From: Apteryx mantelli
Taxonomy: Eukaryota > Chordata > Aves > Apterygiformes > Apterygidae
Direction of reading: 5' to 3'
Assembly (NCBI RefSeq): GCF_036417845.1
Contig: NC_089981.1
Coordinates: 83,307,268 to 83,371,267 of the forward strand
Length of the DNA: 64,000 bases
The number at the start of each line of letters is the position of its first letter. The stretch's first letter is position 1. Below the pieces are notes generated by a model that saw only the letters and a program-made list of their open reading frames with translations, did not search any database and was not told where the DNA came from. Of the stretch, positions 1-14,100 are shown piece after piece. Made by a program: the position numbers and the translations under genes.

Positions 1-1100
1 AGTCCTGTTTCCCACCACCACTCATTTGTGCTGTGCGCAGAGACCAGCTTGCACAGTTGGGTGCTTCCAACTTCTCTATATTGGTAGATAGAAAATCTAC
101 TGAAATTGTAATCCAGACCTAGGTGTTTCTTGCAATTGTATTAGCTTAGACAGGCAGACAACAGCAGTGCTTTTCCTGAAGCCACCTCATGAAAGTGCAT
201 TACTTAGTTGGGTTTTTAACTATTAAAATGACAGCTGTTGTGAAGTTCACTGTCAATCCCTCAAAAAATGCATGCTGCAGATACCAGCACAGATAACTAA
301 GGAATTATGAGCAAATCAGGCATGTCAAGGACCCCCTGGTCGTACCGTCCTAGCCATGGCACCAGCTACTCTTTGCATTACAAGAGCAGCCAGGTCTGGC
401 TGATAGCATCCTGATTCAAGAGAAACTTCCATCATCTCCCACTGATTTCAGGTACGTGAGACATTTGGGAAGTTTTGCTTCTGGGCTTGACATTTTTTGA
501 TGGTAGTCTTTACGAAAAGCTAAACCTTTCAGGAAGGTCTGGGTAACCTTTCCTCGAATCCTGGGACACAAGCAGGAGAACGGTAGTACGCTCTCCCCAC
601 CAACAAGCTGATCTAACTGAGATTGGTTATTGATCGACTTGGATCAGCATGAAAAGCAGACAAGTACCGCTGAAAACATTGCAGGGAGTTGGCCAAGTTA
701 TGGGGCCTAAAAAATGGATTTTTTACCCACATTTTTTATAATACCAGATTTTTTTTTTGAAAGGCTGAGCAATCAGCAGACTGGAGGAAAGCAAGTTATG
801 TTCACAATGTGGCAATCTACCCCTTCCAGTGTGAAGGCTGACCACAGCTGGACTCGAGGGAACAGCGTACCCGCTTCAGCAGACAGCACACCAAGGGAGG
901 AAGAATGGCTAAACAGGAGAAATCGGGGCCTAACCCCAAACAGACGGGAGTCCCGAGAGACTCCTTGTTGGAGGTATTAAGACTTTTAGAGCAATCATTC
1001 CAGACGATGTCATTTCTTTGAGTCTTTTAAAAAAAAAATCACCAAGAATATCCTATTAATGCTGTGCTCAGGGGAACGACCAAGTGGCCCTTTAATGCAT
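1..1100. other. Left flank, no gene seen
   Basis: Mixed-composition sequence without recognisable exons, RNA genes or repeats. The small open frame at 714-980 has no known domains. Confidence 0.6.
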
Positions 1101-2002
1101 TTAGAGATCAAGGAATTCCCCTGCAGAAAGCGGGAAAGGCAGCAGGAGTCACAGCTCGATGGGGAATTCGACAGCTCGGATGCGCTCTGCCCAGGGCTTC
1201 CCGACGCGGCTGACCTCCGTGTTCAGCCCGCGGGTTGGAGGAGGAGGAAGGAGGATTCGTCCGAGCTGAAACCAAAGATAGACTTCCCCGGAGAACAAAG
1301 CAGCGGCTGCCGGAGGAATCTCCCGGCGGACAGGTGCCTGGCCTGCGCTCACGCGGGAACGGCCTCCCTGCAATGTCTCCAGCACCAGTATCCTTGCGAG
1401 GAATGAAAAGCTGCCAGCGGCGTTGGCTGAAAAACAAAGCAAACGAGACACACATCACTGCGGAGCCAGATCATCCCGGTGCGGTGAACGAGGGCGAATT
1501 CGAAGAATGAAATCTCGCCGTTCCCAGGTGGCCGCTGCGGAGGGCGTATTGCTGTGAAATCAACCTTCGGAGAGTCATCCGGTGGCCACCTTCCCCAAAC
1601 CCAAAATAACTGCCCCAAATCCCCAGGCGCTGTCGTGGAGAAGCAACCTCAGGAGCTTTCCTCCGTCGGAAGAGATGCACAGACAGACGGACGCACACAC
1701 ACCGCCGGTGCACCTGCAAGCAGAGGAAGAGAAGCACCGACCCCCCCGGGAGCTCGCGCCCTTGCTTAGTGAAGGACCCGCTGTAATTTCCTGCCCGACA
1801 GAGCTAAGACAAAACTGTTTTTTCTTCCCCCAAGGAGAGGTGAAAGTCTGTCTACTCACGCAGCCTCAGGATCTAAAGCTTCAGTACAAACATCGCGTAT
1901 TCCTAATTCATCCTGAAGCAACGAAACCGGGCAATGTTGCATCGACCTGCTGCTCCCTCCAGGATTTTGGAGCCAGATCTTGGCAGCAATCATGGGACAC
2001 CT

Positions 2003-2007
2003 TAAAA

Positions 2008-2038
<31 letters not shown>

Positions 2039-2040
2039 AT
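2003..2040 (+). repeat. (AAAT)n microsatellite
   Basis: About nine uninterrupted AAAT units. Confidence 0.95.
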
Positions 2041-2469
2041 CCGCATCAGTACCATTAACGAAGTATCAAGCAGACAGTTGAATGTGGATGGTGATAACAT
2101 GACCCCTCTGCTCAGGGGAAAGTGAAACACACCCTCAGTGTTTGCAGCATTAGCAAAACGAGTAATTATTTAGAAGAGGCAAGTGCGGGCACTAATGGGA
2201 AACTCAATCCCCGCCGCTCGCTTCCGAGACCTCCCGGGAAGGCAGCGGGCCCTGGGGCTGTCGGGAGCAGACCCCCCCCGGCCGCCGCGTTGGGCTTTCC
2301 CCAGCGCGCAGGGGCCAGGGCGGGCGCCACCTCTTCCTACCCCCCCGAAACCCCCTTCGCTTGGCCGAGGTTTTTCGGCACAGAGAGAGGCGCCATCCAA
2401 GGCAAACCCAGCGCCGCGCGGTCCCCCATCCGCAGCGCTGCCCGGCGCCCCCCCGGCGCTGGGACAAGC

Positions 2470-2477
2470 TATAAATA
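2470..2477 (+). promoter_or_regulatory. TATA box candidate A
   Basis: TATAAATA within the CpG-rich block, flanked by GC-rich sequence. Such a sequence is unlikely by chance in this composition. No transcript can be proven. Confidence 0.4.
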
Positions 2478-2696
2478 TTCCTCCCAACCCGTTTTCCTCG
2501 TCGGCCCCGGCCCCTGCGGAGCAGCCCGCGGCGCCACCACCTGCGCCCGGGGGGGCCGGGACATCCCGGCCGGCTCTCCCCCGGCCACCGGCAGCTTAGC
2601 AGCTCTATTTTTCCGAGCTGCCCCTCTTCCCCCCCCTTCCCCGCCTTTCATTCAAGTCACAAGAGTTGAAGACAACTTGGCAGGAGGGGAAGGGTC

Positions 2697-2706
2697 TATA
2701 TATAAA
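2697..2706 (+). promoter_or_regulatory. TATA box candidate B
   Basis: TATATATAAA preceded by GGGGAAGGGTC and followed by CGCCGG, in a CpG island. A start site would be expected near 2725-2735 on the plus strand. Confidence 0.45.
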
Positions 2707-4650
2707 CGCCGGTGGCCATTTCGCCCAGCGTCGAAACGCAGCGAGCAAATGGCCTCGGGAGCGGGAATGCGGCTCCGCGCAAGCGGCAGGTCGGCAAAGC
2801 AGCTGCCATCTTCCCTCGCCGCACAATGGGGATAGCAGGGATGCCAGCGGCACTATTTTTTTCCTACCCTGCAGTGCACTGAAAAATTTATTCTAGGAAC
2901 ATTATAGAGCAGGGGAATAAAAATAGATATGCAGGTTCAGCAAAAGGCGCTCTCCCATCCTTGCGTTCCAACCTTTTTCTTTTTCTTTTTTTTTGCAGAG
3001 AAGAGAAGCAAAAACAGTCATGCCACTCTTCATTAAATTCTGTATATTTGCTCAGCAGCTCCTGACATACATAGACACTCACTGCTTTCTGTGCCTGTCA
3101 CTAGCAAGAGCGATTAACATCAAGAGATTAGAAAGAGGCCGTAATGGCCAGCTTTGCCTAATCCGGCTGCTTTGGGCAGCGCCTCCAGCTCTGCAAGCGC
3201 CCCGTGGCTGAGGTTAACCGGTTTGTGCCCAAGTCACAAGGCATCGAGCGACCAGCTTCGACCTCGGGCTTTCACCTGGTTTCCTTCAAGGCCCCCAGAC
3301 CCGTTGCCACCACCAGCGGCGCGGCTGAAAAACAGCTCGGCTCGCTTTCACGCGCAGCCCCCGAGGCAAACGCCCGCCTGGGGCTGGGCCGCGAGACCTC
3401 CGAGCAGCCACTCTGGGGGGAGATGATGCCGCTCTGGCTGAGCTGAAACATCTGGCGTGAACGTACTCCGTTTCCCCCAAAACTCCCGCAAGGAGGGATG
3501 CTGGGCATCGCGTCGCACTCGTGAGCGCTCCGGTTACAGCCCCGCGCCGGGGACTTCCAAGCGGCGCGGGGAGTCGGGTATCCCGCGTTCCCGTTCTGGC
3601 ATCTGACGGGGAATTCCCGCAAGGAGAAACAGTGGCGGCCAAACCAGCGGACAGACCGGAGCGAGCCCCTCGGTGTGAGCTCTGCCCGCTGCGCTCCTGT
3701 TTGGAAGGAAAAAACTATCCTTAACCACGGGCTTTCTGCAGCTGGAGCAAAGTACGACAGCCCTGAGGCCACCGCCGGACCATGCCGGAGACCAGCCGGG
3801 CAAAGGGAGCCGCTCTGAACCCCTCTGGCCCCAGCTAAGCCCAGCTTGGCCTCCATCAGCTTTTGGGCCTTACTGAATATTTCCAGACTACAGAGAGTAA
3901 GCGAGCTGTCAAACGAGCACGCAGGCGTCTTGCTGATCGCCTCGCAGCAGCTCGCGCTGGAGGCTCGAGGACCCGACCCACCGCGTCGGCCGACCGGCGC
4001 TAGCGCGGCCCCAGCGCGGGCTGCTCGTGCCTGGGGGTAACTCCCAGGCAGAAACGCTGGGAGAAAAGGCGTTAAAGGAAGAAAAGTCGCTGAGTAAGAT
4101 TTGCAGACGTGTCCCAGTGATTTAGGGGCTGGATCCCGTCAGCTCCCAGGAAGCCTGGGGCTTCTCTAAAAGCCTCCGTCGTTCAGGCGCCCGAGCACTT
4201 CCCCGGGCAGATCTCAGCATCGCGCCGTGCAGGCTCCAGCAAAGGAGGGCAGGGAAGCACCAAGCACTGCCGGGGGAAGAGAAGGTGGCGTCCACGGTGG
4301 GAGACACGCCAGAGCCACCCCACCACCGCAGTCACCACTGCCCAAAACACCCCAGGAAACTAAACCAGTAGAAGATCCTCCAGCAGCCGCGAGAGCAGCA
4401 GGAAGACGTCGGAAAAGGGGAACGAACCTTGGGCGCCACAGTTGTTTGCTGGCTCCCAGCGAGGCTCCGTTCCCCGAGGTCGGGGCGGGATGCGACTGAA
4501 AAGAGCTTTTAAATTCACTGCCAACAAAACCTCAACTGTTGTTGGAGGCGACGTAGGGCGGACTCTGCATTTCAGACCTTCCCGGGCGAGCGAGCTACGT
4601 CTGCAACTCAGAAAGTGACTTCAATATTCAAAACCTCAAGAGCTCATTTA

Positions 4651-7600
4651 GCAGCGTACTATAGGGAGGACAAGGAATTTTAATAGAAGGCAAATTAAGC
4701 ACTTTATAACTCACTTCCAAATTGATTTATATGGGCAAGGCTGTTCAGCTACCCTTTCACAGAGCAAAGGTCCCTAAAGCAAAGCCCTCCAAAGGACCGA
4801 TCCAGCTCTCCTGGGAGTGGAGCGAGGCAAACGTGCAAGCCGAAGCAAAGACTAAAAAGTGCACAAAAACCCCAAACCCCTTAAAGTCTGCATTCAGCAG
4901 TGCCCTGAATCCCAAAAACTGGAGGCTAATGGATGATGCTGCGTTATCAAAACACTAATGTATATGGAATTTCTTTATGGCTAGCAAATGGCTAGGATGA
5001 TGTTTTTAAAAGACTCAATTTCTCGGCGTTGAGGTTCATTTCAGAACAAGGAATTTCACTCGGTCTCTCCTGGGACCTCTAAAACCCTGTTGTTTGTATT
5101 GCACCCCGCAAAGGGGGCGAGGGGTGGCGGGGAAGTGCTAAAGCCAAATATTTCCCCATTAGCAGCACACTGGCGAATGTGTGGTGACACCTCTGCTCAA
5201 AGGCCGGGGCCTTGTTTAGACAAGACGTGGCAAACACGAGGTCCCTGCCCTGATGGAACTACTTAGGTGGCTGAAAGCAAGCAGAATATTGATTTTCAGA
5301 ATATTGAAATTTGGGGGCTGGGGACAGGACGGGACTATGTTTCTATGCATCTCCACCCTGAGGTTTTGTGTCCCACTGGGAAATGTCACTCCTTGGCTTC
5401 CTTCCCACCAAATTGAATTGTCAGATTAAGGAATGACAGGACAGACGTCTTCTACTAACATTTGGCAGCCGGGCTGTGACAATGGCTCTCTACCATCATT
5501 CTAGTAATCTCCCCTTGGAAAAGGACCAGGCGAATGTTCCCGTTGCTCCGATTGTTCCAGAAGAAACGGCTTGTAAACAGCGGTGGAAACTGTGCCAGGA
5601 AATACCAAGAGAAAAACCGTACCATTTCCACACCATTTTGGAGCCGGCTACAGCAGCATGTTCTAACGAGCATTAAAAACGACCACAGCCGCACACATGC
5701 CGGACCTGCTGGAGCCGCCAGCTCCGCGTGCGTCGCCGAACTTGCCGACTGCGCCTAATTGTGCAACGCCCTCCCCTGAGACACGGGCGGTTCTCCCTAA
5801 TCCCGTCTGGGGATCGCATGGTGCAAGAGGGCTGGCTGCCCTTGACGCTGTCATTGCTTGCATAACGGCCGAGGCTATTCTTGCTCCTCTCTACCTCGAA
5901 CCCTTTCCGACGCTTGCCAAGGGATTTGCTGCAATAACAGTACGCAACCCTGCAGCGCCGAGGTAGTTACTCGGTCTGCACTCCACTCTGCCTCCACCAA
6001 ATGTGAAGCTGCCCACTTTCATGTGACAGAGTTTATGGATAAATATCTATTGATATAAGGGCTTTTAGCTTTTCATTCTGCCTTTCCATATTGTTAGGAC
6101 CTTGCAAGTCCCAGTGTGCAAGCAGGGCTGTGCTGCATCTCTCCTGGGGAGAGCACGTGTCCCAGAGAGCCCATCAAGAAGGTAAGAGGATAAACGTCCT
6201 GAAGAAAGAGCAATGTTTTGGGCATAAATTCTATGTATCCTCAGTGAGAGGAATCTAGAGTGACCCTGTACTCAGAGGAGGCAACATCAAAACAGCAGGA
6301 AATGCCATAATCACCCTTAGGAGCGTGGGCAGAGGTTTAAACTACTGCGAGTCTCAAATACTTGCCAGCAACCTCAACTCTTCCCGTTTGAGCAAAGTTG
6401 CTTCCAGACAGACCTTACCACCTGCATCACTTAACTTACCGCTTGTGCTTTCTGCACCTCGGAAGCCCAAGCCCTGAGGCTTTGGGTCAGGCTCTCATTA
6501 TCTAAAACATAAAAGCCTGTTTTATTTATTTATTTTTTAAACAAACCGTGAGGTGCTGATGATCCGCTGATCACAGGGAGCCAGGATCAGGCTCGCTGCA
6601 AGGCAGGAGGAGGACAGGAGTAATTTCCCCCACCCAGCACTCGGTCAATGAGCAACAGTGAAAATCCCCCTGCACCCTTCCCAAAACTCAGGGGTGGGAA
6701 GCCCTCCTGTGTAGGCTCCTGTGACCGTACAATGACTGGCAATTAAAACGTGCCAAGGAGAAGACAAGCTAGGGGCTATTCCAAAAGTTAGCCTCAATGT
6801 CGTGCAGATATAAAACAGGTATACGCGGCACAGCTTCTGTCCAGAACGCCTCTGCATCCATTCTTGGTACTCGCTGTCGTGAGTCCTAACATTTGGATGG
6901 CTAATTTTGTCTCACACCTCAGGCATTTCAAGTTTTTGCTTTGTAAGATAAAATAAGGATTTATACACGTGGGGAAAGAGGGGTGAGTTGTGACAGTAAA
7001 AAGCATGAATTCAGTCATTGCTCCCTTTAAAAGGGATGGAAGCTGTTCATCAAAATCCCCAAGGAAAAACCTAAACGCACACCCCATGAGCTATCCCCAG
7101 TGCCAGATTTGGAAGAAACTATAAAATACACAGGCTACTTAAACCCTTCCTACAGGGAGATCCGCAGTTGCACAAATCCAGCTGGGAAAACGCTACATTG
7201 AAGCCCCGCTTCCAGAGCAATGTACAGAATGAAACAACAGAGCAGAACTTGAGGAGGTGAGAACAGGGCCTGAGGTTTTCATGGTCCTCGAGCCCAGCCC
7301 TACGGTCTCCGTGCCTTAATAACCAGTGTCCCAAATCTGTTCTCCGTCCCTGCGTGTAAATCCCATTATCAAGCGGAGCGGCATGGGAGGGCAGGAACAG
7401 GCTCCCAGGCTGGAGCCCGAACGCGCGGCTTCCTCTCACCGCGCTCCTCAACGGCGACAGCCTGTAACAACCACCCGACCCCCACGACTTCTCTCTCTCC
7501 TGGCCAGGGCCGCGATCTGCTACATGACATGTGCTGCAATAATTTCCACCCTGCTCTCCAAAAGAGTAGTTGGACAAACTGGGCTGATTAGCCACCGCAC

Positions 7601-7700
7601 CAGCCTCCCGCTCGCCGTATAAATCTAGTGCCTCTGATTACATCATGCCAGAACACCGAAATGCAAGTCAGATGGTTAAGGCATTAATGGCAGCGCTGTA
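4651..7700. other. Intergenic, no gene seen
   Basis: Unique-looking sequence of moderate GC. The stretch near 5210-5280 (GGTCCCTGCCCTGATGGA and surroundings) looks like a worn interspersed repeat, but the family cannot be named. No exons with family homology. Confidence 0.55.
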
Positions 7701-7734
7701 AAGACTCAACAATGCAAACCTTCCCAAAATGAAC

Positions 7735-8120
7735 TGTCTTGACCTTCGCCGTGCTGACAATAAAAGTGTGACATCATGTGCAAACGAGCTTTAAATTTAA
7801 ACCAGGTGCAGAGAGCTGCCTGGCGTCTTACGGCTGCTGTGTAAACCACTAACACGCGAGCCGCTGTGCCGAAGCGGAGGCAAGAGAAATGCCAAGCTCG
7901 GACAGGGCCCAGGCGGCAACAAAAACAGGTATGAGCAGCTGCTGTGGTGCAGAGACAAAACCCCGCGCCTCGCTTAAAGGTGAAGGAGCCGGCTTTTGCG
8001 CTATCCGCTACCCATCCTAGTTGGAGCAGACGTTATTAGTAAACACAAATTTGCTGATACTCATTTCCATACGGATGAGCACATTTGCATTCATACAGCT
8101 CCGGAGTCAAGCCAGGAGCA
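7735..8120. promoter_or_regulatory. Candidate distal regulatory element
   Basis: A compact cluster of binding-site-like words: forkhead GTAAACA (8039-8045), a perfect octamer ATTTGCAT (8083-8090), and around 7750-7825 TGACAATAAAAG, TGACATCATG, TTTAAATTTAAA and the E-box CAGGTG. No coding potential. Function is inference from motif density only. Confidence 0.35.
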
Positions 8121-11100
8121 CAATAATGAGGATTTTCCATTTTTAACTTCTATTCAGAACTCCCTTAGACTTTGCAGGCTGCTCTGGGCTGAGGCTTGGC
8201 TCACAAGTCGTCAGTCCGGACAGCTGTTCGAGAGCACCGTGATTTACAGCTGCAAAGCACGCTCCTGCTCTAGAGCGTTTCCAGGGTAGCTATCATCCCT
8301 CTTGCTCCCCTTTTTAACATAAATATTCTGCCTCCCCTGGCCTCCCCTCACCTTGCTGCACCAAAAGGCCCTTCCCAAAGGGGTTTCCATGTGCATCCTT
8401 TAAATTTCAGAGAGCACAGTTCAAAGAGCAAAAACCAAATGCTTTGCTGAGAGCAGACAGGTCCTGCAAGAGCAATTAATAGCAGCTCACTGCACCATGT
8501 CTCACCTCCACGCCAAGCTGGGTGCTGCAGACATCTGCACGCTGTCCAGAGGGGAGATCACGCAAAACTACGAAGGCGAAGGAAAACGTCTGACAACGGA
8601 AAACGTTTGAAGCGCACAAAGACAACGCCACCACCAAACCAGCCACTGCTGCAAGGATTTCCAAGAGCGACCACCTTCCCTGGGGACAGTAATGCTACAG
8701 CCTGAGCTGGGGCCAATGGCACCACCAGCACACTTGAGAAACTAACTGTGAGACGATGCAACGCTTGCTTTTTTTTACTAAGCAGGCAAGTCACACACGT
8801 GGCAGAGTACAGCAAAGATGACAGTCAAATGAGTTACACAAATACTATTATTTTGGGGGTTTTGAAACATGCCCCTGTGCTTGTTCCACAGGGAATTTGA
8901 GGGAATAAGAATTCAGAATAGGAACTATGTTGTACAACACACAGGTTTGACATTAGCTAGGCAATTTTTTACACAAAGTGGGGGGGGGGGGTTAGTTTTG
9001 TTTTTTTTTAAGACTTTTAATTCTACACTAAGCATTGGTTGAATGATCACTACTGAAAAACAAATATAAGATAAAACAACATAAACTATAGAAATCAGGC
9101 AGTAATTTTTTAATACTGGAAATCCCCTGCCACTGACAGTCATTAGGAAGTAGTAGCAAATGTATCCAAATGTTTCTCAGTATGCATCCCAACCAGAACC
9201 AAAGCTTTCAATTTAAAGCAACTGTAAAGCAACAATTTCAGTTTAAGTGTTAAATGAAATCTAATTGGGAAAGAAGTTCTACAACAAGCAATATTATTTT
9301 AGCTCTTGGACTGATCTGAATTTGAACCTTTAACTAGAGCACACATAAGGATGCCCACTATAGAGGTAAGAAGGCTAATTTCAATCTCATTAAGCAGGGA
9401 CATTTGGAAACAACCACATTAATCTTCAAATATTTGTCATGATGCATTGGTAAATATGTACATCTCTTTCTATTGCTTACAGAAATACCAGTGTAAGCCC
9501 ACAGAAAGATCCCATGCGGCAAAATTGAAAAGCACCCAGAATTTTAAACCTCACTTTGGGTCAATCAGAGCTTGGGAGCTAGCCCACGAGAGACGTACAC
9601 GTCTGCCTCCATGGTGAAGCTTCACTACCTTCAACAGCACAAGACCGCAACTCTGCTTTTATCTTTTCCTGAGCAAGAGGAAAAGGAAAACGTGCAAATG
9701 AAAGAAGAGTCATCACTGGTTCAAGGCTAGGTCCAACTGATCACTGGTCTCTGCTAGCAGTTACCTGTGATTGTGCTGATTTACTTACTCTGCTACAAAC
9801 ACTGAGTTTAGATTCACTGGACAGAACTGCTATCAAAGTTGGTTTTATCTGGTATTTTATTGAATAAAGATCAAGTAGTACATGGCCACACTACACTAAA
9901 CCAGTTGAACTGCAGGCAAGTTATTAAGAAAACCACAGGGAGATGAGGCCTACAATGTAAACAGGATTGTAGACAATTTTTTCCCCCAGTATTTTTAAGG
10001 TTGCTGAGTCTTGATTTAACATTTAGCTTTTTCACAACTTGTGATAAGCTGCTTTCACTGCAGTGGGAACCACATCTAGGTGGGGGAATCCCTACTCTCC
10101 AGCCAGCCCCCAAATCAGCCAGTAGCGCTTCTTTTCAAAATCATATACTCCTGCATAGCCTATTTGCCTTCTCACAGAAATGAAGAAATTAATCATTTGT
10201 GTCCAGAACAGACAAAATTCTGTTCTCACAGGCCTATGTGATTCTGAAGGGACATCAACTGATGCTAATAAAAAGTTCTCATATTCTTCACAAATAATTC
10301 TAAAAATTAATCTTAGGAATTTAATTTAAATGAGAATGGCCATATAGGGTCTGGCAAAAGGCCCACCTAGGTCCGTATCCCCTCTCTACTTCTGTCTAAA
10401 GGAGATGGGGAGCTTCAAACAGGCATGTGTGGACTGACGGTCCCCAGAATACTCCTGGCCTCCAACATTACAGCTATCAGAGTCCTGCTTTCCAGATCTG
10501 CACCAAAACGACACTTCGTGCAGCTTGAGAAATGCCCTAATTAAGTACAAGTTTTCTCTCATGTGCAAACAGCGTGCTTACCAGCCGCTTACAGATGTAG
10601 CATTTGCCCTAGCACTCAGTCACAGAGATCCCCTTACACCTGTGCATCTTCATCCTCACTGGGAGGCTTGCAAGGGTAGGAGATGGGGCACCTCAAGCAT
10701 ATTGCACGTGACACAACTGACTTAAGAACTTCAGACCAGCACAACTTTCCAGTGATGCAAAATTAAGATGTCTCCAGGTTTCAAAAGCAGATATAAATTC
10801 TTACACGAGCAGACATGATGGGCACTCCAAGGATTTACCTGCAGGGAGCACCGTACTTCAACAGCGACCAGGAGTGGACGCTTAGTGAAAAGTATAACAA
10901 CGGGGCACGAACACAGCGATAACTTCCCTGAGCTGTACCGTTTCAGTCATGCTGCACACTGCAAAATGTGCATTTGGGTTGTTCAACTAACAGCACATCC
11001 CCGCTCGGTCCATATAACTGACCCTAATGCAAAACTGAAGTGAAGGGGAAGGGAGTGACAGAGAGAGGATAAGACTGTTTCAGTATCTCAATTTTCACTA

Positions 11101-14100
11101 TATAGGGACACAAGAGAGAATTTTAGACAAACTTATTGCAATGAAAAGCAAGTATCAAGATGCAAACTGCTTAGAAATAGTCCTATCGGGGAATAAAACA
11201 CGAGCATTTCCCCACACAAAACAACAGGTTAAGAGCACTTTCCTTTTGCAACACCAGTTTCTGTAATGCTGATTACAAGGGACACTCTCCACACCCAGCT
11301 TACCACAGCCGGTCTGAAATTTGAGCAACCTTCAAATGGACAAGGAATGGAAATGGGAGAATAAGAGAAAACAAATCCAAGGCTACCAATTAATTTTCAT
11401 CTCTCCTACGTTGTTCTTCATGTTCACTTGGAGAAAGACAATCTTGTCATGAGAGTTCAGAAATGCTATGGGCGCCTTCATCCATTCCTGTCAAGTCTTC
11501 AGAAGAAGGTCTGAAAATGCTAACTACAGATAATAAAGCAGAACCGCTGGAGTTTATAAATCTGGAAATTCAGCAAAAAAAATCTGTGCATAAGAATAAA
11601 GAAAAATACGTTTAGCAGCATGTGAGTGAGTAGAGGTCCAAATTTGAGCTTATTTAGCTCAGAGAAACTTGTGTACCATTATAGTGAAACCCTTATACAG
11701 ACATAATGAACAGAGCAGTAAATAAAATCAGTTAGAAAAACTGAGAGAAACCCTCCTTCCCCACCACCCTTTGTAAAAATAAATTTAAATTTGTGTTTTT
11801 TAATAAACATCTATAAAGTTTCCACTAAAAGAAACTTGTCACATCAAAGTTACATTTTAGTTAAGTGAAAACAGAAAGAAGAAAGATTTATAAGTTTTTG
11901 CCCCTTTCTAGTGTTAGCCATCCTAGTACCCATGCAGACCCATGCAATGCTTCTATCTTGAGGATTTGTAATGGCCAACAGAAATGGTGCAGCAAAAAAC
12001 TCCATCCAGGCAAAGACCAATTCTATCTGATCCCATTCAGCCTATTTATTTGGCAGCAGCACAAGTTTTAATATTACTTTTGTTATCACACCCTAGCATT
12101 ACCAGTAAGGAGACAGAAATACAACATATTTATTCTATGGGAGATTCCAAGGATAAAAATAGTGTTCCTACTGTTGTTTTTTTTTTTCATTGTGGAAAAT
12201 GCTTATACCTTTTTCTAAATTTGGAAATAGAAGTTCTCTCTCTTTCTCCTCCTTCCCATGTTTTAAGTTACGTATCATATAAACTTCTTAAAAGTAGCAA
12301 TATTTCTAACTCTTTTTCAGATGTAAGATAACACACATTCTGTAAATCAACGTGCTTCTATCCTTTCTGCACTGCAGCCAAAATATAATAATAGAGGTCC
12401 AGCAGAGGTGTGAATTGCTTCCATTCACCCCAACAGAATATTAACTTCATGCACTGGTATCAATCATTTAAAAGTCTAGCTATTAGGTAATACCCAGGGA
12501 TTAAAAATGATAACGTAGTGATTTCCACAGGATTACAGGAATCAACTGTAAAATTAACACTGTATTTCAGGTATTTTCTCAGTCACATTTTTCAACACAA
12601 CGCACACAAATCCAACTGTCGGTGTAAGAACAGAGTATTAGCAAAACTTTGCCAACTTTCTGCACCTTTACAAGTAATCTAAGTCTTCAGTGTCAAGGTT
12701 TCCTGTTTAGAGCTTAAAATACTTAAATTAACTGTCATGTCATCTTATAAATATTATTCATTCATAAGCTACAAGAGTATGATAAACAAGAAAATTTCCC
12801 CCAAAATTCCCAATTCTAATGGACATTCCTCCTAATTTATAAATGTCTGGAGAAAAAAAACAACCCTACAATTCATTCACATGAACGTAAAGTTTCCTAT
12901 TTTATTAAAAAGAATTTTCTGGTTATCAGGACTTAGAAATGTAGGGAGAACTGCAAGAAATAAGGCAAGAAGGGGAGCCTCAATCATTAATACCCATACA
13001 ATGCTGAAAAAGTCTTGATCAAAGGTGGCCAGGGACTTCTCTAGAGACATCCCTTACGCACGCACGCGTCCTGCTTCCAGCAGTTGGCTTCAGCAGGTTG
13101 AGTGTGAGGTTTACTGAGCAGCGTGAGTTGCTCCAATGGATGCTACTGCTCAAAAAGGCAGCCCCACTCCCTCTCCCTGACTTTTCTCATCCCCTGAGTT
13201 GAATCCGTTCATTTTGTTGGCAGATAACCTGTCGCATCTCCTTGGCCACACTGGTTTCTGCCAGTTAAACGTACTGACCTGCAGCCGCTGCCAGTGCCAC
13301 AACAGCAGTTGTGAACTTCTGGCAGGAGTGGACATGCTCTTTTTGGTAGCAACAAACTATTAGATTGGTTCATCTTGTGTCAGGAAACCCCAGCTAGAAA
13401 CTTCACGCCAAATAACTGCAGTCTTTTCCAGGATAGAGCAAAAAGATTCCTGCAGAATGGGCTTTCTAACGCAACCTTGGGGTAGCTTCTAGGCCTCACC
13501 ACACAAGTCTACTTTTACATTAAACTCGTAAGTAGCAGAATATTCCCAAGGCATACAGGAATCCGGAAGTGGTACACAGCCACGCACCAATACCTCCTGG
13601 GTGCCTTCAGGCCATCTCTCAAAAGTGAAAAGCATCTTATGGATCCTGAGAGAGTTGAGCGAGCCAGGAATCCTGGTTCACCAGCTCATAAATAGAGATG
13701 GTTATCTCAACTCTGGTTATTTTCTGTTCTTTCCTATTACACAGCTGAGGATCACGCACGTTCAGTTTGCTTTATGTTAAAGCTGGCACATAAATCAGCC
13801 TTTTACAAATCCATGTGGAAATAAAATAAAATGGAATGATGTGGCTTCTCAGGAGAGTGGCATCACTCAATGCCCCTTGCAGGCCACCAGCAAAGGCAGC
13901 CATAGTGTTTTATCAAGGCAGCTTGCTTAGCAGTCACGTCTTTCCAAGTTGCAATCAATTTTCAGGTTGCTCCACAACCATCAATAGTGGAGAAGCTGAG
14001 CTACCTTCTACCATGACAACATTAAAAAAAACCACCACCAACAACAAAAAAACCTGAATTAATCAAATGCTGTCTCTCCCATCCCATTAGAAAATATGAC

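Larger units (their letters stand above)
1100..4650. other. GC-rich, CpG-rich non-coding tract
   Basis: GC content and CpG frequency are clearly raised, with peaks at about 2180-2830 and 3150-4050. Many open frames overlap in several phases, including one of 237 codons at 2122-2835, but they are Pro/Ala/Arg/Gly-rich translations of GC-rich DNA. This is best read as one or two CpG islands marking an unannotated promoter or non-coding transcript. Confidence 0.65.

Noticed and set aside
2122-2835. 237-codon plus-strand open frame
   Set aside because: Pro/Ala/Arg/Gly-rich translation of a CpG-rich block, overlapped by frames on both strands, with no recognisable domain. It also runs across both TATA-like elements.
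3272-3856. 194-codon minus-strand open frame in GC-rich sequence
   Set aside because: Same GC effect; competing frames overlap it and no family resemblance was seen.
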